Positions 1 to 9,739 of a DNA stretch of 64,000 nucleotides are shown here, piece by piece. Source of the DNA: an uncultured Paracoccaceae bacterium. Lineage in GTDB: Bacteria > Pseudomonadota > Alphaproteobacteria > Rhodobacterales > Rhodobacteraceae. The notes under the pieces were generated by a model. The model was not told the DNA's origin. It did no database searches and saw only the letters and a list, made by a program, of their open reading frames with translations. Position numbers and translations under genes: made by a program. Location of the stretch: positions 7,501-71,500 of the forward strand of contig CALSOO010000008.1 in the NCBI GenBank assembly GCA_943787985.1, given 5' to 3'. Every line of letters begins with the position of its first letter. The stretch's first letter is position 1.

Positions 1-442
1 ATCCCTTTCGTATTCACCATATAAATAAGGTGTTTTCCGAAGTGCTCCCTCCCCTACCCCTTCTTCTGACCGGTCGAAACACGTATCAAGTGTGGGACTG
101 TCGCACCGACTCCGTCAGAGACAGTTATCTCCTTTATATAATTATCTTATCGAGTGGCGCGAAACGCGGTCGGAAACTGGGCCGTCTTCGACCTTCCAGT
201 GTCTGTCCTTACTTATCTTGGTGAGCCGACCAGGATGCCCGACGCATTTGTCGCGTTCAAGGATTGTGTCGGAACGCATTTGTATCTGGGCTTTTGATGG
301 CCCTAGCCCACGTCCAGTTCTATGAGCGATCGTCGACCACCAGAATGCGAGGCGGGATGCTGAAACCACTAACACTCGGACAAGAACCAAGCTTACCACA
401 AGAGAGACAATCGTGTTCACCAACCATCGTAGCAAACCTGCC
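1..442. other. decayed coding remnant, no intact gene
   Basis: This stretch follows the premature stop of the primase-like gene on the minus strand. The three minus-strand frames contain only pieces that could be the continuation of that gene, broken by several stops and frame changes. I see no intact gene, RNA gene or clear regulatory element here. The window begins inside this decayed DNA. Confidence 0.4.
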
Positions 443-1231
443 TTACCCCTCGACGATAACGAGGCGCTTTGTGTCTGGCTGTTGTTTGATCCGGTGCAGG
501 TTGTAGAGCACATGCGCCTTCTGAAACCCTTTGGGCAGTTTGTACCGAGGGCTGTCGTCTGGTAGATCGTCGGCTGCGTATCGCCCGGCATAGGCGACGA
601 GTTCGCCCTGGTCATTGTGCAGGGGAATACAGATGCGACCGGCCATGATGCCTTTCTTACAGTAGCCCAGACCGAAGCGGGCGATGGTCTCTTTCGAGAT
701 ATCGCGTTCTTCAAAGAACGGATGGTCTTGTTCCAGATCGAGTTCGAACGTGAGGGGCGGATTGATTGGAGCCTTTGTCTCGTCTTTTTGCCCCTCATCG
801 TGTGTATCGTCTTGCTGTTTCTTGGCTGGCCGTTGTCTTGGTGTGGGGCTTTTCTTGCCCGACGGTTTGGTCTGTTTTTGCGACTTGGCGCGTTTGTTCC
901 CTCCGCTATTGCCGAAGTCAGCAGGATCGAGTTGCATGATCTTGATACCTTTGAGAGCACCAGCGCGCAGGCCCGTTTTATTTTTGGCATCACCCCCTTC
1001 CATGTCCACGACAAAATCAAAGATGTTGCCGGAGGCCGTACAAGAGAAGCAGTTAAACACGCCGTTGGTTGTGTGTACGCCGCAGGACGGTTTGTGATCC
1101 TCGTGGAACGGGCAGATGATCTTTAGCTGATCGCCAGATCCAGTGGTCGCAATGTCGTAGTGTGAAAGAACAGTCGGAAAATCCAAGGCTGCTTTGACGG
1201 CCTCGTAGTTGGTGAATGCGGTTTTTGGCAT
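443..1231 (-). pseudogene. CHC2 zinc-finger DNA primase-like protein, truncated
   Basis: The N-terminal half resembles DnaG-type or plasmid primases. A CHC2 zinc finger lies at about residues 39-66, with CPFH followed by CFSC (Cys-x2-His then Cys-x2-Cys). A low-complexity Lys/Gln/Pro linker follows, then a primase core segment (FGLGYCKKG, YAGRY, PRYKLPKGF). The frame ends at VIVEG plus a TAA stop, exactly where the TOPRIM domain begins with its conserved Glu, so the catalytic TOPRIM half is lost. I chose the ATG at 1231 (MPKTAF). An in-frame ATG 15 bases upstream is also possible. It was probably a replication gene of the mobile element whose coupling ATPase lies divergently next door. It is very unlikely to be functional. 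Confidence 0.75.
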
Positions 1232-1442
1232 GTTGTAATCTCCCATATTTTTAACCGCTCAGAATTGTACCATGTTTTGACGGGGGCATTGAGTGGGGCT
1301 TTGGTAGAACCCCGGATCAGGGGTATAATTATCAGCTTCGGTTTTGGGAGAAATTGATGCTCGAAACCAGCCTGCACGTCAGTTGCCGCCTCATGCCACA
1401 AGACAATGGGTGTGGTGAGTTAACGACAGGCTGATTTTGCAT

Positions 1443-2075
1443 ATGAATAATGATCATAAAAACGAACCGCATGTGTTTCTTGGCCATCGTTCATCACGTG
1501 ATGGGGTTTTGTCTTTGGACAAGGAAACCCGGCGTCGCCATGTCTACAGCATCGGAAGTACCGATGCGGGGAAGACCACGTTTTTGCAAAGCCTGATCAA
1601 GCAGGACATCCACGCAGGTCGTGGCGTTTGCCTAATCGATCCGCATGGCGACTTGGCCGAAGAGATCATTGAACACATCCCACGCCACCGGATCAACGAC
1701 GTGATCTATTTTGACGCCAGTGATCGAGAGCATCCAATCGGGTTCAACCTGCTGGCGGGATGGGAGCAGGAGCACGAGCGTGAGTTGGTCGCCTCGCAGC
1801 TTGTATCGACGTTTAAGTTTCGTGACGCATTTGATGGTGAACTAAGGGGCTTTGGCGGGACAGTTGGGGGGAATGGCTCGAATAGGCGCTCACATGTTCG
1901 ATTACACAGTCGTGAATACAGCGCGCACTTACACCCTGCCCTTGCATTTTGCGGGGACAAATGGTACAAATTGCATATGGACATCAAACGGGACGCTTTC
2001 GGGCGTGAGTTCCTGCCGCCTCGCAAGAGGTCTCCAGCCAGGTCTGGATATATTCAAGAGCCCCGATTTATCTAA
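1443..2075 (+). pseudogene. conjugative coupling (TraD/VirD4-like) ATPase, N-terminal remnant
   Basis: The first ~135 residues match coupling-protein or conjugative helicase ATPases of the DUF87/TraM-recognition type. They contain HVYSIGSTDAGKTTFLQ, a Walker A P-loop, then GRGVCLIDPHGDLAEEII and DVIYFDASDREHPIGFNLL. After about residue 135 (FRDAFDGE) the sequence turns to nonsense. The expected continuation (WRDSWGEWLE) reappears in another frame near 1855-1885 before a further stop. The gene therefore carries at least one frameshift and has lost most of its roughly 500-700 residues. In its intact form this protein would feed DNA to a mating-pair channel. Together with the primase and the replication-relaxation remnant it marks the island as derived from a conjugative or mobilisable element. 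Confidence 0.75.
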
Positions 2076-2102
2076 GAGCCTCATCCTTACCGGTGGGGCT
2101 TT

Positions 2103-2678
2103 TTAGTTTTTAATTGGCTTATTATGCAATGTGTTGTGGGCAATGGTATGGATTTTGATCTTTCGGCTGTTTACGGGCCGAGGGCGATAATCGGCACTTT
2201 CCTCATCCCGCACATAGGCGCTTTGAACGTAAAGCTTGATTCTCTTCTTGCCGTCGGCGGTGGTTTTGGATGGTGCAAAATAGACCTCGTATTCAACGTG
2301 CTCGCCGCTTTGCAATGTCAGATCAATTGTCACGAAGTTACCATGCCTGGTGTGGCGGCAGATTCGTGCATCAAGGCTGCGCATGATTGCGGGCAGTTGG
2401 TGTGAGAGCGCATAACGCTCAAAGCAGAAAGTGCGGGTTTCCCGGCTGTCTGAATAGGCAAGGCTTGGATCATCACCGGCTTTGGTGGTCTTGGCAAAAC
2501 AATGCAGCGAGAACTCAACCGTAATGGGATAAATCCGTTCAGGTTTGTCTTTGCGGGCCGGCTGCACGAGATCAAATTCTAGATTGTGCAAATGCGCTAG
2601 GTCGTAGGTAGTCGCGCCGTGGGTAAAAGGGTTCCATTCCATATGCGGTGAATAATACCATAGCGTGTGAGCGTACAA
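2103..2678 (-). CDS. hypothetical protein, mobile-element associated
   Basis: An intact 191-residue frame encodes a soluble protein without a signal peptide or membrane segment. It has a coherent protein-like composition (for example TYDLAHLHNLEFDLVQPA, SLAYSDSRETRTFCFERY, ATIRHTR-type basic patches, and a C-terminal HNTLHNKPIKN). I do not recognise a domain with certainty. It sits among replication and transfer remnants, which suggests a plasmid or integrative-element cargo gene. The start could also be the internal Met 13 (MEWNPF), which would give 179 residues. Confidence 0.55.
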   Translation of the reverse strand: MYAHTLWYYSPHMEWNPFTHGATTYDLAHLHNLEFDLVQPARKDKPERIYPITVEFSLHCFAKTTKAGDDPSLAYSDSRETRTFCFERYALSHQLPAIMRSLDARICRHTRHGNFVTIDLTLQSGEHVEYEVYFAPSKTTADGKKRIKLYVQSAYVRDEESADYRPRPVNSRKIKIHTIAHNTLHNKPIKN

Positions 2679-2971
2679 GGGCGCTAACGATGAGAATGTG
2701 AACGGTGCGCATCACTTCGAGGAACAAAAATCCGAAAAGTTGATTTTTTACGGATTTGTTGTACAGTATTTGTACTGAATGGTTGGGAGAACTTCAGACC
2801 TTCCCCCAACCATAGCACAACAGGGGACATCCACGGAGAACCCCAAGCGCTATTCCAATGAGCGGAGTAATTCCGCCTAAGTATACGGTAAATAAGCGAA
2901 AAAACAAACTTGGTTCTCCACCAATACGCGCCTTGCAATCTCGCAGGCGGTTTTAAATTTGGAGACCCAAA

Positions 2972-3181
2972 ATGTCTAAGTTCGAAGTTGAAAACAAACA
3001 AGACAACCCCTTGGCCGACCTGGCCTTGGCGACCGCCACTTGTGGCCTAAGCCTTTTGCTGCCGAAGGAGTATAATTACACGGTGCGCGACGAAGATTCC
3101 GGTAACCGTTTTTCTGTCAGGGCTACAAATTCAAGCGAGCTTGGCAAGAAGATTGCATCTGGAGACATGGAAAAAATCTGA
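2972..3181 (+). CDS. small hypothetical protein (69 aa)
   Basis: This short, fairly acidic protein begins MSKFEVENKQDNPLADLALA and has a hydrophobic stretch (ATATCGLSLLLP) at about residues 19-31. A GGAG Shine-Dalgarno-like sequence lies just upstream of the ATG, and a strong intrinsic terminator follows the stop by about 30 bases. The gene is therefore a plausible self-contained transcription unit. The function is unknown. Confidence 0.5.
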   Translation: MSKFEVENKQDNPLADLALATATCGLSLLLPKEYNYTVRDEDSGNRFSVRATNSSELGKKIASGDMEKI

Positions 3182-3212
3182 AGCCGAAAACTGGAGTACA
3201 TGTTGAAGAAGA

Positions 3213-3252
3213 AGCCCCCGTCTAAAGTAGGAATGACGGGGGCTTTATTTTC
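3213..3252 (+). terminator. rho-independent terminator
   Basis: A perfect 10-bp stem (AGCCCCCGTC and GACGGGGGCT) surrounds a 12-base loop and is followed by a T-rich tract. It ends the transcript of the 69-residue gene. Confidence 0.85.
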
Positions 3253-3430
3253 CAGCATAGGAGACTGAAACGAAAACATCTGTCCAAGGTGTTCTCTTGC
3301 CCATATCTCGCCCAGAATATCTGGTGGCGTAGTGAGGTAGTGAAAGTGGGCATCCAATCAGGTGATGCGTATAACGCTTAAGCGTTGTCTTGTGAAGACT
3401 GGGGCGGATTGCTGCGCTATAATACCGTTC

Positions 3431-4159
3431 ATGGGAAAGCGCTATTCACGTACGAAGCGCAAATCTGAGCCCAAGGCGATCATGCTGATGGATCGCGATA
3501 TTGTGGTGATCGAGGCGCTGTTTCGATATACGCTCTTATCCACGGATCACCTGCACCAGCTTGCGGGTGGCGGCCGGGATGGGTTTCGCAAGCGGATGCG
3601 GCTTTTGTACGATGCGGGGTATGTGGCACGACCAAGTATTCAGAATGAGCTCTTCCGATACGGGGACAAGCGGCCAACGATCTACACGCTTGGCAAAGAA
3701 GGCGCGGAGTATCTGAGGCTTGAGCGCGGCATTGCCGTGCCAACCAATGTTGATTGGGAACGCAAGGCGCGCGATCGCAAGGGGCTGCGCGGCCAGTTCA
3801 AGATTTTGCATGACTTGGGCGCCAATGGCGCCGTGATCGCACTTGGCGCCGCCCTAGGGGCGCTGGAGGGTGTTGAAACACTGACGCCGGATGAGGTGGT
3901 GGCCCAATCCCCGGAATGGACGCGCAACGCTAAGTTTCCATTTTGCATCCCAACCCGCTTCATGTGGGTGGATGGCAAGCAGCATGAGCGCGTGGTTACC
4001 CTCGGGATCAACGTCTACTTTTCGCATTCTTTGGTGCCAGACCACAAAATTGCTTCGAAAAGTGTCTATGGGAAGCTTCATTGTGGATGTTTTCAGCGCG
4101 CATTAAGTACTGCTTTTAATTGCGCATCAAAAATGCCAAATATATTGCCATGCAACTAG
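3431..4159 (+). pseudogene. replication-relaxation family protein, C-terminally degraded
   Basis: The N-terminal ~190 residues resemble the replication-relaxation (Replic_Relax) family of plasmid and ICE proteins. They show a winged-helix-like segment (ALFRYTLLSTDHLHQLAGG, then FRKRMRLLYDAGYVARP), followed by PTIYTLGKEGAEYL and FPFCIPTRFMWVDG. I preferred the ATG at 3431 (MGKRYSRTKRK) over an upstream in-frame ATG at 3362 because family members usually begin this close to the helix. After WVDGKQHERVV the sequence no longer fits the family and runs into the nsrR start codon, overlapping it by 10 bases. This suggests the 3' end was lost when the neighbouring DNA was joined. Confidence 0.6.
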
Positions 4160-4578
4160 ATAAATTTACCGACTACGCTTTGCGGATCCTGATCACGTTG
4201 GCTGTGCGGGCGCCTGCGCGTGTCCCCACATCCCAAATCGCTTTGCTATATGATTTATCTGACCATCACTTATCCAAGATCGCGACGCAGCTTGTTGCCG
4301 AAGGCTTTGTGACTTCTGAACGTGGACGCAATGGCGGGCTAACCCTTGACCGCAAGGCCGGACTGATCGGCATAGGAGATGTGGTACGGGCGATGAAACG
4401 CAACGATCCAGTGGTCGAATGTTTCGGGACCAACAAATCCTGCCTGATCCTATCTGCATGCGGGTTGCGAGGGCCGCTGGCCCAAGCGCAGGAAGCATTT
4501 TATGCCACACTGGACGGTTATACTTTGGCAGATGTTATTCAACATCGCAGCGCACTTGCAGCACTTCTTGAGACTTGA
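4150..4578 (+). CDS. nsrR: NsrR-type Rrf2 family transcriptional repressor
   Basis: This 142-residue Rrf2-family regulator has a winged HTH (MQLDKFTDYALRILITLAV, then SDHHLSKIATQLVAEGFV) and the basic wing GRNGGL. Its three cluster-ligand cysteines lie in ECFGTNKSCLILSACGL at about residues 90-106, a spacing typical of NsrR. NsrR binds an iron-sulfur cluster that reacts with nitric oxide, which releases repression of NO-detoxifying genes. No target gene (norB, hmp, nnr-type) lies beside it, so it may be an orphan that acts elsewhere. The ATG at 4150 was chosen because MQLDKFTDYALR is the normal family start. The gene is intact inside a region of decay. Confidence 0.85.
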   Translation: MQLDKFTDYALRILITLAVRAPARVPTSQIALLYDLSDHHLSKIATQLVAEGFVTSERGRNGGLTLDRKAGLIGIGDVVRAMKRNDPVVECFGTNKSCLILSACGLRGPLAQAQEAFYATLDGYTLADVIQHRSALAALLET

Positions 4579-4599
4579 AGACGCGACAAGGGATAGAAT

Positions 4600-4809
4600 G
4601 ATGTTGCCGATGGGTTGGGCATGGCGCAGACAACGCTTGGCCGTTAGGTTGACGGGCTGGAGCAAGAACTGGGCATTTTTCTGTTTGAACGTGTTGGTCG
4701 TGGCCTCACGCTCACACCAAGCGGCACAGAATTTGAGCCATCCTTCCCAATCGAGAATGTCATTCGGTCCGAGTGGAAAACCCAATGTAGTCTCCTTCTT
4801 TGGGCCTGA
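4600..4809 (+). pseudogene. LysR-family regulator, HTH remnant
   Basis: Read in the frame of position 4621, the DNA encodes GMAQTTLGR, then a TAG stop, then VDGLEQELGIFLFERVGRGL followed by TLTPSG. This is the characteristic recognition helix and wing of a LysR-type regulator (normally xxSQPTLSRQVxxLExELG, then LFxRxGRGxxLTPxG). Only about 55 codons survive, with a nonsense codon in the recognition helix and no effector domain. It is a dead fragment. Confidence 0.7.
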
Positions 4810-4872
4810 CTGACTTGCAGCTAGCCCAACCGCTTTCTGAATAACATTCAGATCTTTCCGCGCTGGCTGAAT

Positions 4873-5208
4873 CTATGTTTGATCAGGCTCGCTAACGTAC
4901 TTAACCAGCTTTGATGCACGGGCTGACATTAGCATAAGTTCTGTCACTACGGTTGTTTCCACATACCCAGCACTTTCGTAGCCAACGCGTTCAGTCAGTT
5001 CCGCCACAAGCTCAAGACATAGAGATCGCTTTTCTAAAATTCCGACTTTTTCAAGCAATGACAGAACTTCAGCAGCAGAACAGGCATCTTGTATACCACA
5101 TCTAGACGGCACTGCCTGTTCAATTGCGAAGGCTGTCCTATAGCCATTTGTTGCATCGATGTCATTCGAAGGTGGATCATCAAAATATAATTGGCATATG
5201 CAATGCAC
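4873..5208 (-). CDS. hypothetical protein (111 aa)
   Basis: The 111-residue frame has a believable helical C-terminal half (AAEVLSLLEKVGILEKRSL, then VETTVVTELMLMSARASKLV) and no recognised domain or signal peptide. It stands alone between a regulator fragment and a 350-base gap. It may be a small island cargo protein, or a chance frame. No strong ribosome binding site was seen. Confidence 0.35.
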   Translation of the reverse strand: MHCICQLYFDDPPSNDIDATNGYRTAFAIEQAVPSRCGIQDACSAAEVLSLLEKVGILEKRSLCLELVAELTERVGYESAGYVETTVVTELMLMSARASKLVKYVSEPDQT

Positions 5209-5341
5209 GTCATTCTCCGATTCATAGGGTTCAGTTTAGTGGAGCATGCTTAAGTCCATCCTCTATTAACTATGCGTTAACCATAAAGGGTCGCCGAGTT
5301 TGGACAAAGCATCAGAGGGTTAGTAACGCGCGGCCAAGGCT

Positions 5342-5474
5342 GTTACATTTCAAAAAAGCGCGTCGCACCGGCCTTTGGAAAGTTACCACTTTCTGTAACA
5401 TCACGACATGGCTGTGCCTCACTTTTCCCAATTAGCTGGTTTTGTTGGGGAAAACCTGTAACATCTTTTGTAAC
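5342..5474. promoter_or_regulatory. cluster of TGTAAC repeats in a 350-base non-coding gap
   Basis: The gap 5209-5555 contains no gene. It holds GTTACA at 5342-5347 and TGTAAC at 5394-5399, 5457-5462 and 5469-5474; two of these continue as TGTAACATC. The copies lie upstream of the TPR gene that begins near 5607. They may be operator elements or relics, and no regulator can be named. Confidence 0.3.
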
Positions 5475-5606
5475 GTACAACGCAGGCGCAGTTTTTTGCC
5501 TTAGCAGGATCTCTGATTTTTTCAGTCTATTTACCCTGCTTTTCAAATTGTACCGGTGTTTCACAGAGTTACGGCACTTAATTGGGCGCACGAAAGGTGT
5601 GGTGCA

Positions 5607-7259
5607 TTGGGACAAGGCAGCAAAATTCAGGCTTATCTCGAGAGAATTTCCGAATCGAAAGTTCTTGGCCGTGGCGCGCGGCGTTCTGCCCTACTTGCGT
5701 ATTTGTTAGCAGCAGAGGCTTCAGGCAAAGGCGATAAAATTTAGGCCTATTCCATTGGTGTCGATGTTTTTGAGAAACCCGATGATTTTGACCCAACGGT
5801 TGATAGTAGCGTGCGCGTAGAGATCGGCAGGTTGAGAACCGCTATTGCCTTGTTTGAAGCAAGTGAATGGGCCGATACAGCGATCAAGGTTGAAATTCCG
5901 GTTGGCAACTATAGACCGATCATCACTGATCGACATGTTGACTCACAAGCCCTTCAACAAAATACAGCCGACGGCTCCGCAACGCGGCCTGTTCGATCCG
6001 CTTCTATGCGAAAGCGAAATCTGACTTTAGGCTCAGTTTTTGTTGTAGTAGCCGCGCTCTTGTTTTGGGGAGTGGGCAGTTATTGGGCGCGCGTACCGTC
6101 ATTGACATCTGGACCACCAATAAAATTGACGATCGAAGAATTTGATGGCGACGCACTTGGGAAAGAGCTCTCCAACCTTGTGCAAGATAGCTTTTCGAAT
6201 AATTCAATCGTTGCACTTCAGGCAACAAGCCTACCCGACGCAACCGAAGGAAATTTTATTGTCAGCGGAACTGTCACAAAGCGCGATGAGCGTTCTTTTG
6301 TGCGTGTCAATCTGACCGAGCAAGCAAGTCAAAAACTTGTTTGGAGCCACTATTTTGAACTCGATACTTCTACAGATTTACGCACCCAATTGAACGCCAA
6401 TCTGAATGGCGAATTGGAAACGCGGCTCCTCGGCGAAGCAAAGTCCCGTTTAGAAAAGATGGACATAGCGCTGCTAGGCCCAGAGAAGCTGTTTATCCTT
6501 GGAACATGGGTGTCCGGCCCAGCCAAAAGCACTCTTTCGTGGGAAACTGAACGCGTCACGCTGATGCAGCTGGCCCTGGAAAAAGACCCTGATTTTGGCC
6601 CGGCGCATTCTGTTCTGGCTGATAAATACGGCTTTCTTGCCAATGTTCATCCGGATTGGAACACAGAAGAATATCTAACTTTGTCGCGATTTCATGCCGA
6701 ACGCGCGATCGAACTTCCCCCCCTGGACGCCAACGCAATGTTCAATGTGGCGCAATCGTACTGGCACGCAGGTCGGCATAGCGCCAGCCAGCGCATGTTT
6801 CTTCGGGTGACTGAGCTTGATCAAAGCAATAGCCTTGCGCACTTTTTCGCAAAATTGTTGCCCTATTGGTGTGCGGATGTCCCGAACGACGTGATGCTTT
6901 GGGCAACTGATTTCGACGCCAGCTTGTCGCGCGATGATCCAATCCGTTGGATTGTTCTAACGTGGATCGCCCAGCTTCACACCAATCGGGGGGAGTATGA
7001 TCTGGCTGCAAGGTCGATTACCGATGCGGCGCAGATATTTCAGGTGGCCTATACATATATGAGCCATGCAATGCTTTTGGTCAAAACTGGCCAGCCAGGC
7101 CTCGCAAGGTCAATTGTTCAGCGCCAGAATTTAAATTGGCCGAACGCTGGATTTGAGCATTATATCAACACAACAGTCCCGCGGCTTTGTCTAGAACGGC
7201 CCAACGCTGAGCGTTTCACAGAAGACTATCAGGAGCTACTTACGGAGCTGCGGAAATAG
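5607..7259 (+). pseudogene. membrane-anchored TPR-type regulator, interrupted by an amber codon
   Basis: One frame runs from the start near 5607 (TTG; an ATG exists at 5556) to 7259 with a single TAG at 5742-5744. Upstream it encodes SARRSALLAYLLAAEASGKGDKI-type sequence. Downstream it continues AYSIGVDVFEKPDDFDPTV, then SSVRVEIGRLRTAIALFE. This is the N-terminal DNA-binding-like domain often found in front of TPR or adenylate-cyclase-associated proteins. A single membrane helix follows (LGSVFVVVAALLFWGVG, about residues 135-155), then a periplasmic or extracellular region with TPR-like helices (MFNVAQSYWHAGRHSASQ, LVKTGQPGLARSIVQ). GTG 5811 could start a shortened 482-residue product lacking the N-terminal domain. 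Either the gene is freshly inactivated, or TAG is read through or a sequencing error. Confidence 0.6.
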
Positions 7260-7438
7260 CGGCCTTAACAGCACGAGGCTTTGTGCACATATAGCACTAT
7301 GGGGTTGCGTTGTGGATCTTGATAGGGTCAGGACTCATAACCAGAATATAACTATTGCGCGGCCTTATGTATCAAACGCACCAAACCCCAACAATATCAG
7401 CTAGATTCCTCGCATGGAACACACAATCTTCGGACTGA

Positions 7439-8107
7439 TCAAGAAACGCTGCGAGATAGCAGGGCAGCACAAGCTTGCGCTAACCCTACGGTGTTGAGAA
7501 TTTTCTCGATAACGCTCGGTACCGTACCATCTGTCAGTGCCGACTGTCGTGGCAGGGACGGAAAGTCGTTCTCCTCGATAGCGGCGATCTTTCCCTCACT
7601 ATCGCTGATGAAGCCTGCATTCAGGAAAAACTTTAAATTTCTGATTTGATCTTCTCTGTTTGGAGCTTCGATTGCCTTCAAGATCAGAGTCGTTTCGAAT
7701 TCGGCTTGCTCTAAGCGTTCGGCCGCCAGCTGCTTCTGCGTTTCAAGATCAATCGTAGCTTGCGCACGCAATCGTTCGACTCCCAGTTGCGCCGTGCTGC
7801 GCTCAGCCTCAATGTCACTGGAAGAAATGGATTGGATCAGCCCACCAACAACCGCACTTAGTACGGCCAGCGCCGCAGCTGCCACTGTTGCTTGCGCTGA
7901 TGTGAAACGGATGCCGCGTCCAGCCGCGTTTTCAATTTCTGAACGCTTGAGCTGACGATCACTCCGGCGTTCCTTGAGGTCTATGAGTTTAAGTCGCCGT
8001 TCAAACCGGGACTGACGCTCTGCCTCATCTGCAGCACGTTGGGCCAGCTCAAGCTCGCGCGCCTTAAGCGATGTTGCCAGGGACAGCGCACAAGATGCTT
8101 GCGAAAA
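7439..8107 (-). pseudogene. hypothetical coiled-coil membrane protein, 5'-truncated
   Basis: The open frame runs from a stop at 8108-8110 to 7439 (223 codons), but only the last 148 codons have a usable start (GTG 7885). The upstream part encodes a charged coiled coil (AADEAERQSRFERRLKLIDL, then KERRSDRQLKRSEIE). A hydrophobic helix (TVAAAALAVLSAVVGGLIQS) and a second coiled coil (QKQLAAERLEQAEFE) follow. Because coding character continues upstream without an ATG, the true N-terminus seems lost, probably at the junction with the adjacent IS remnant. The function is unknown. Confidence 0.45.
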
Positions 8108-8191
8108 CTAACCGCCAGAAGTTAGCTTTGGCATAGGGTCCGTTTTGTTTGGAGGCTGGATTCAGCGGAACCCACTTCTTGATCCTCATAG

Positions 8192-8822
8192 TGTAATCGG
8201 CGGAGCAATACTCGGCCACAGTAGCGGCGACATTGTGTTGTCGCGGGCGGCTTAAAAGTCGGCCACTTTAGCCCTTTCGTTTGATGGGAGGGCTTGGGGA
8301 TTTTCACTGTGGAATTGTATTTAAAAGTGCGGCAGGCCCATTTTCAGGATGGGTTGAGTGGGCGACAGATTGCTCGGGACTTTGGAATTAGTCGAGATAG
8401 CGTTTCGAAGATGTTAACGTATTCTGAGCCGCCTGAATATCGGCGGACAGCGGCAATCAAGCGCCCAAAGTTAGATGAGTATACGGATCAGATTGAACAT
8501 TGGCTGTCTGAAGACAAAGGTCGCCCTCGCAAACAACGCCACACAGCCAAGCGTATTTTTGAACGGCTCCGCCCCTCTCATCGAAACTTCGTTTCGACTG
8601 CCGTGCAACGGATGAATGCGGGTTCGACGGCGGCTACACCATCGTCAAAGATTATGTGCGCAGCAAGAAGCGTGGCTCACGTGAGATGTTTGTGCCTTTG
8701 AGCCATCCACCGGGACATGTGATACCAGACAGGCGCATGCGAAGCATGCTGCCGAGATGGCACAGGCGGATTTTGGCGAAGCTCTGGTCGTCATTGGTGG
8801 CGTAGAGCAAAAGGCCTATTTC
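8192..8822 (+). mobile_element. old IS21-family insertion sequence, truncated remnant
   Basis: The outer end begins TGTAATCGGCGGAGCAATA at 8192, which closely matches the outer end of the intact IS21 element next door (TGTAAAACGCGGAGCAATAA, read leftward from 11341). An inner repeat GCGGCTTAAAAGTCGGCCAC also has a counterpart in that element. The remnant keeps this end and the front of istA in the plus direction. It stops at 8822, where the intact element begins. Confidence 0.7.
8294..8821 (+). pseudogene. istA fragment (IS21-family transposase)
   Basis: The frame starts with an IstA HTH region (QAHFQDGLSGRQIARDFGIS, then RDSVSKMLTYSEPPEYRR) and continues KQRHTAKRIFERLR, which is shared with the intact IstA nearby. 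It shifts frame near 8575. GGYTIVKDYVRSKKRG, EMFVPLSHPPGH, QADFGEALVVIGGVEQ and KAYF then follow in other frames with small insertions. The DDE core is only partly present. It is not functional and is a different lineage from the intact copy. Confidence 0.75.
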
Positions 8823-8986
8823 TGTCAATCGCAGAGTAAAAAGGGGCCAAGTCGCGGCTTAAAACGGGTCCACTGAGCTATCGCTTTTTGTGCGCTTTGG
8901 CGCGAGTGCTCCCCATATAGCTAACGCGTGCCAAAGCGCATGTTGGCCCTTTGGCCAACATTATTTTGATCTGGATAGAGCTTTGA

Positions 8987-9739
8987 TTACTTTTGCTTGC
9001 TGCGGCTGTGTTTGAGACGGTAACTTTCGCCGTTCATCTCGAGAATGTGGACGTGGTGGGTCAAGCGATCCAGCAATGCGCCGGTCAGGCGCTCGGAGCC
9101 GAAGACTTCAGTCCATTCGTCGAAGGGCAGATTTGATGTGATGATGATGGATCCGCGCTCATAGCATTGGGATATGACCTCGAAGAGGAGCTCCGCGCCA
9201 GATTTGCTGAGCGGCACGAAGCCCAACTCGTCGATGATCAACAGGTTTTGACTGGTGAGTTGTTTCTGCAGGCGTTGCAACCTTCGCTCATCTTGCGCCT
9301 CGATCAGGTCATGGACCAATGCCGCAGCCGTCGTGAAGCGCACCTTCAGCCCTCTTTGGCATGCGGCCAATCCAAGCCCCAAAGCGATATGTGTTTTGCC
9401 AGTCCCTGATGGTCCAAGGGCGATGATGTTTTCTCTGCGATCCATATACTCACACCGCGCCAGCTCCATGGTCAGAGGCTTGTTCAGGCTGGGCATTATC
9501 TTGAAGTCAAAGCTGTCCAGACTTTTGGTGCTGGGGAACTTGGCGGCCTTGATGCGCCGTTCAATCATTCGCCGTTCGCGGTCAATCAGCTCCATCTCAC
9601 ATAGCCGCGCCAGATATTGGACGTGGTCTTTGTTCTCGGCGGCACAAAGCTGTGCTTGCTTTGCGTACTCTCCTTTGAACGTCGGCAAACGCAATGTCTT
9701 GAGGTGGTGATGCAGCAGGATTTGAGGCGCGTCGGTCAT
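8987..9739 (-). CDS. istB: IS21-family ATP-binding transposition helper IstB
   Basis: IstB is the AAA+ ATPase that loads on DNA and activates the IstA transposase at the target. The 250-residue protein has Walker A GPSGTGKTH at about residues 108-116, Walker B LLIIDELGF, and the sensor region IIITSNLPFDEW. The helical N-terminal segment contacts the transposase in this family. The start at 9739 (MTDAPQILLHHHL) overlaps the istA stop by 4 bases (ATGA), the usual translationally coupled arrangement. A longer in-frame extension to 9859 lies within istA and was rejected. The gene looks intact. Confidence 0.93.
   Translation of the reverse strand: MTDAPQILLHHHLKTLRLPTFKGEYAKQAQLCAAENKDHVQYLARLCEMELIDRERRMIERRIKAAKFPSTKSLDSFDFKIMPSLNKPLTMELARCEYMDRRENIIALGPSGTGKTHIALGLGLAACQRGLKVRFTTAAALVHDLIEAQDERRLQRLQKQLTSQNLLIIDELGFVPLSKSGAELLFEVISQCYERGSIIITSNLPFDEWTEVFGSERLTGALLDRLTHHVHILEMNGESYRLKHSRSKQK

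Noticed and set aside
142..1020. Long minus-strand frame overlapping the primase remnant
   Set aside because: Arginine-rich composition and no family match; the overlapping frame carries the CHC2 signature, so this one is a shadow.
2080..2106. Intrinsic terminator after the coupling-protein remnant
   Set aside because: AGCC and GGCT can pair but the rest of the stem is mismatched, so it was not called.
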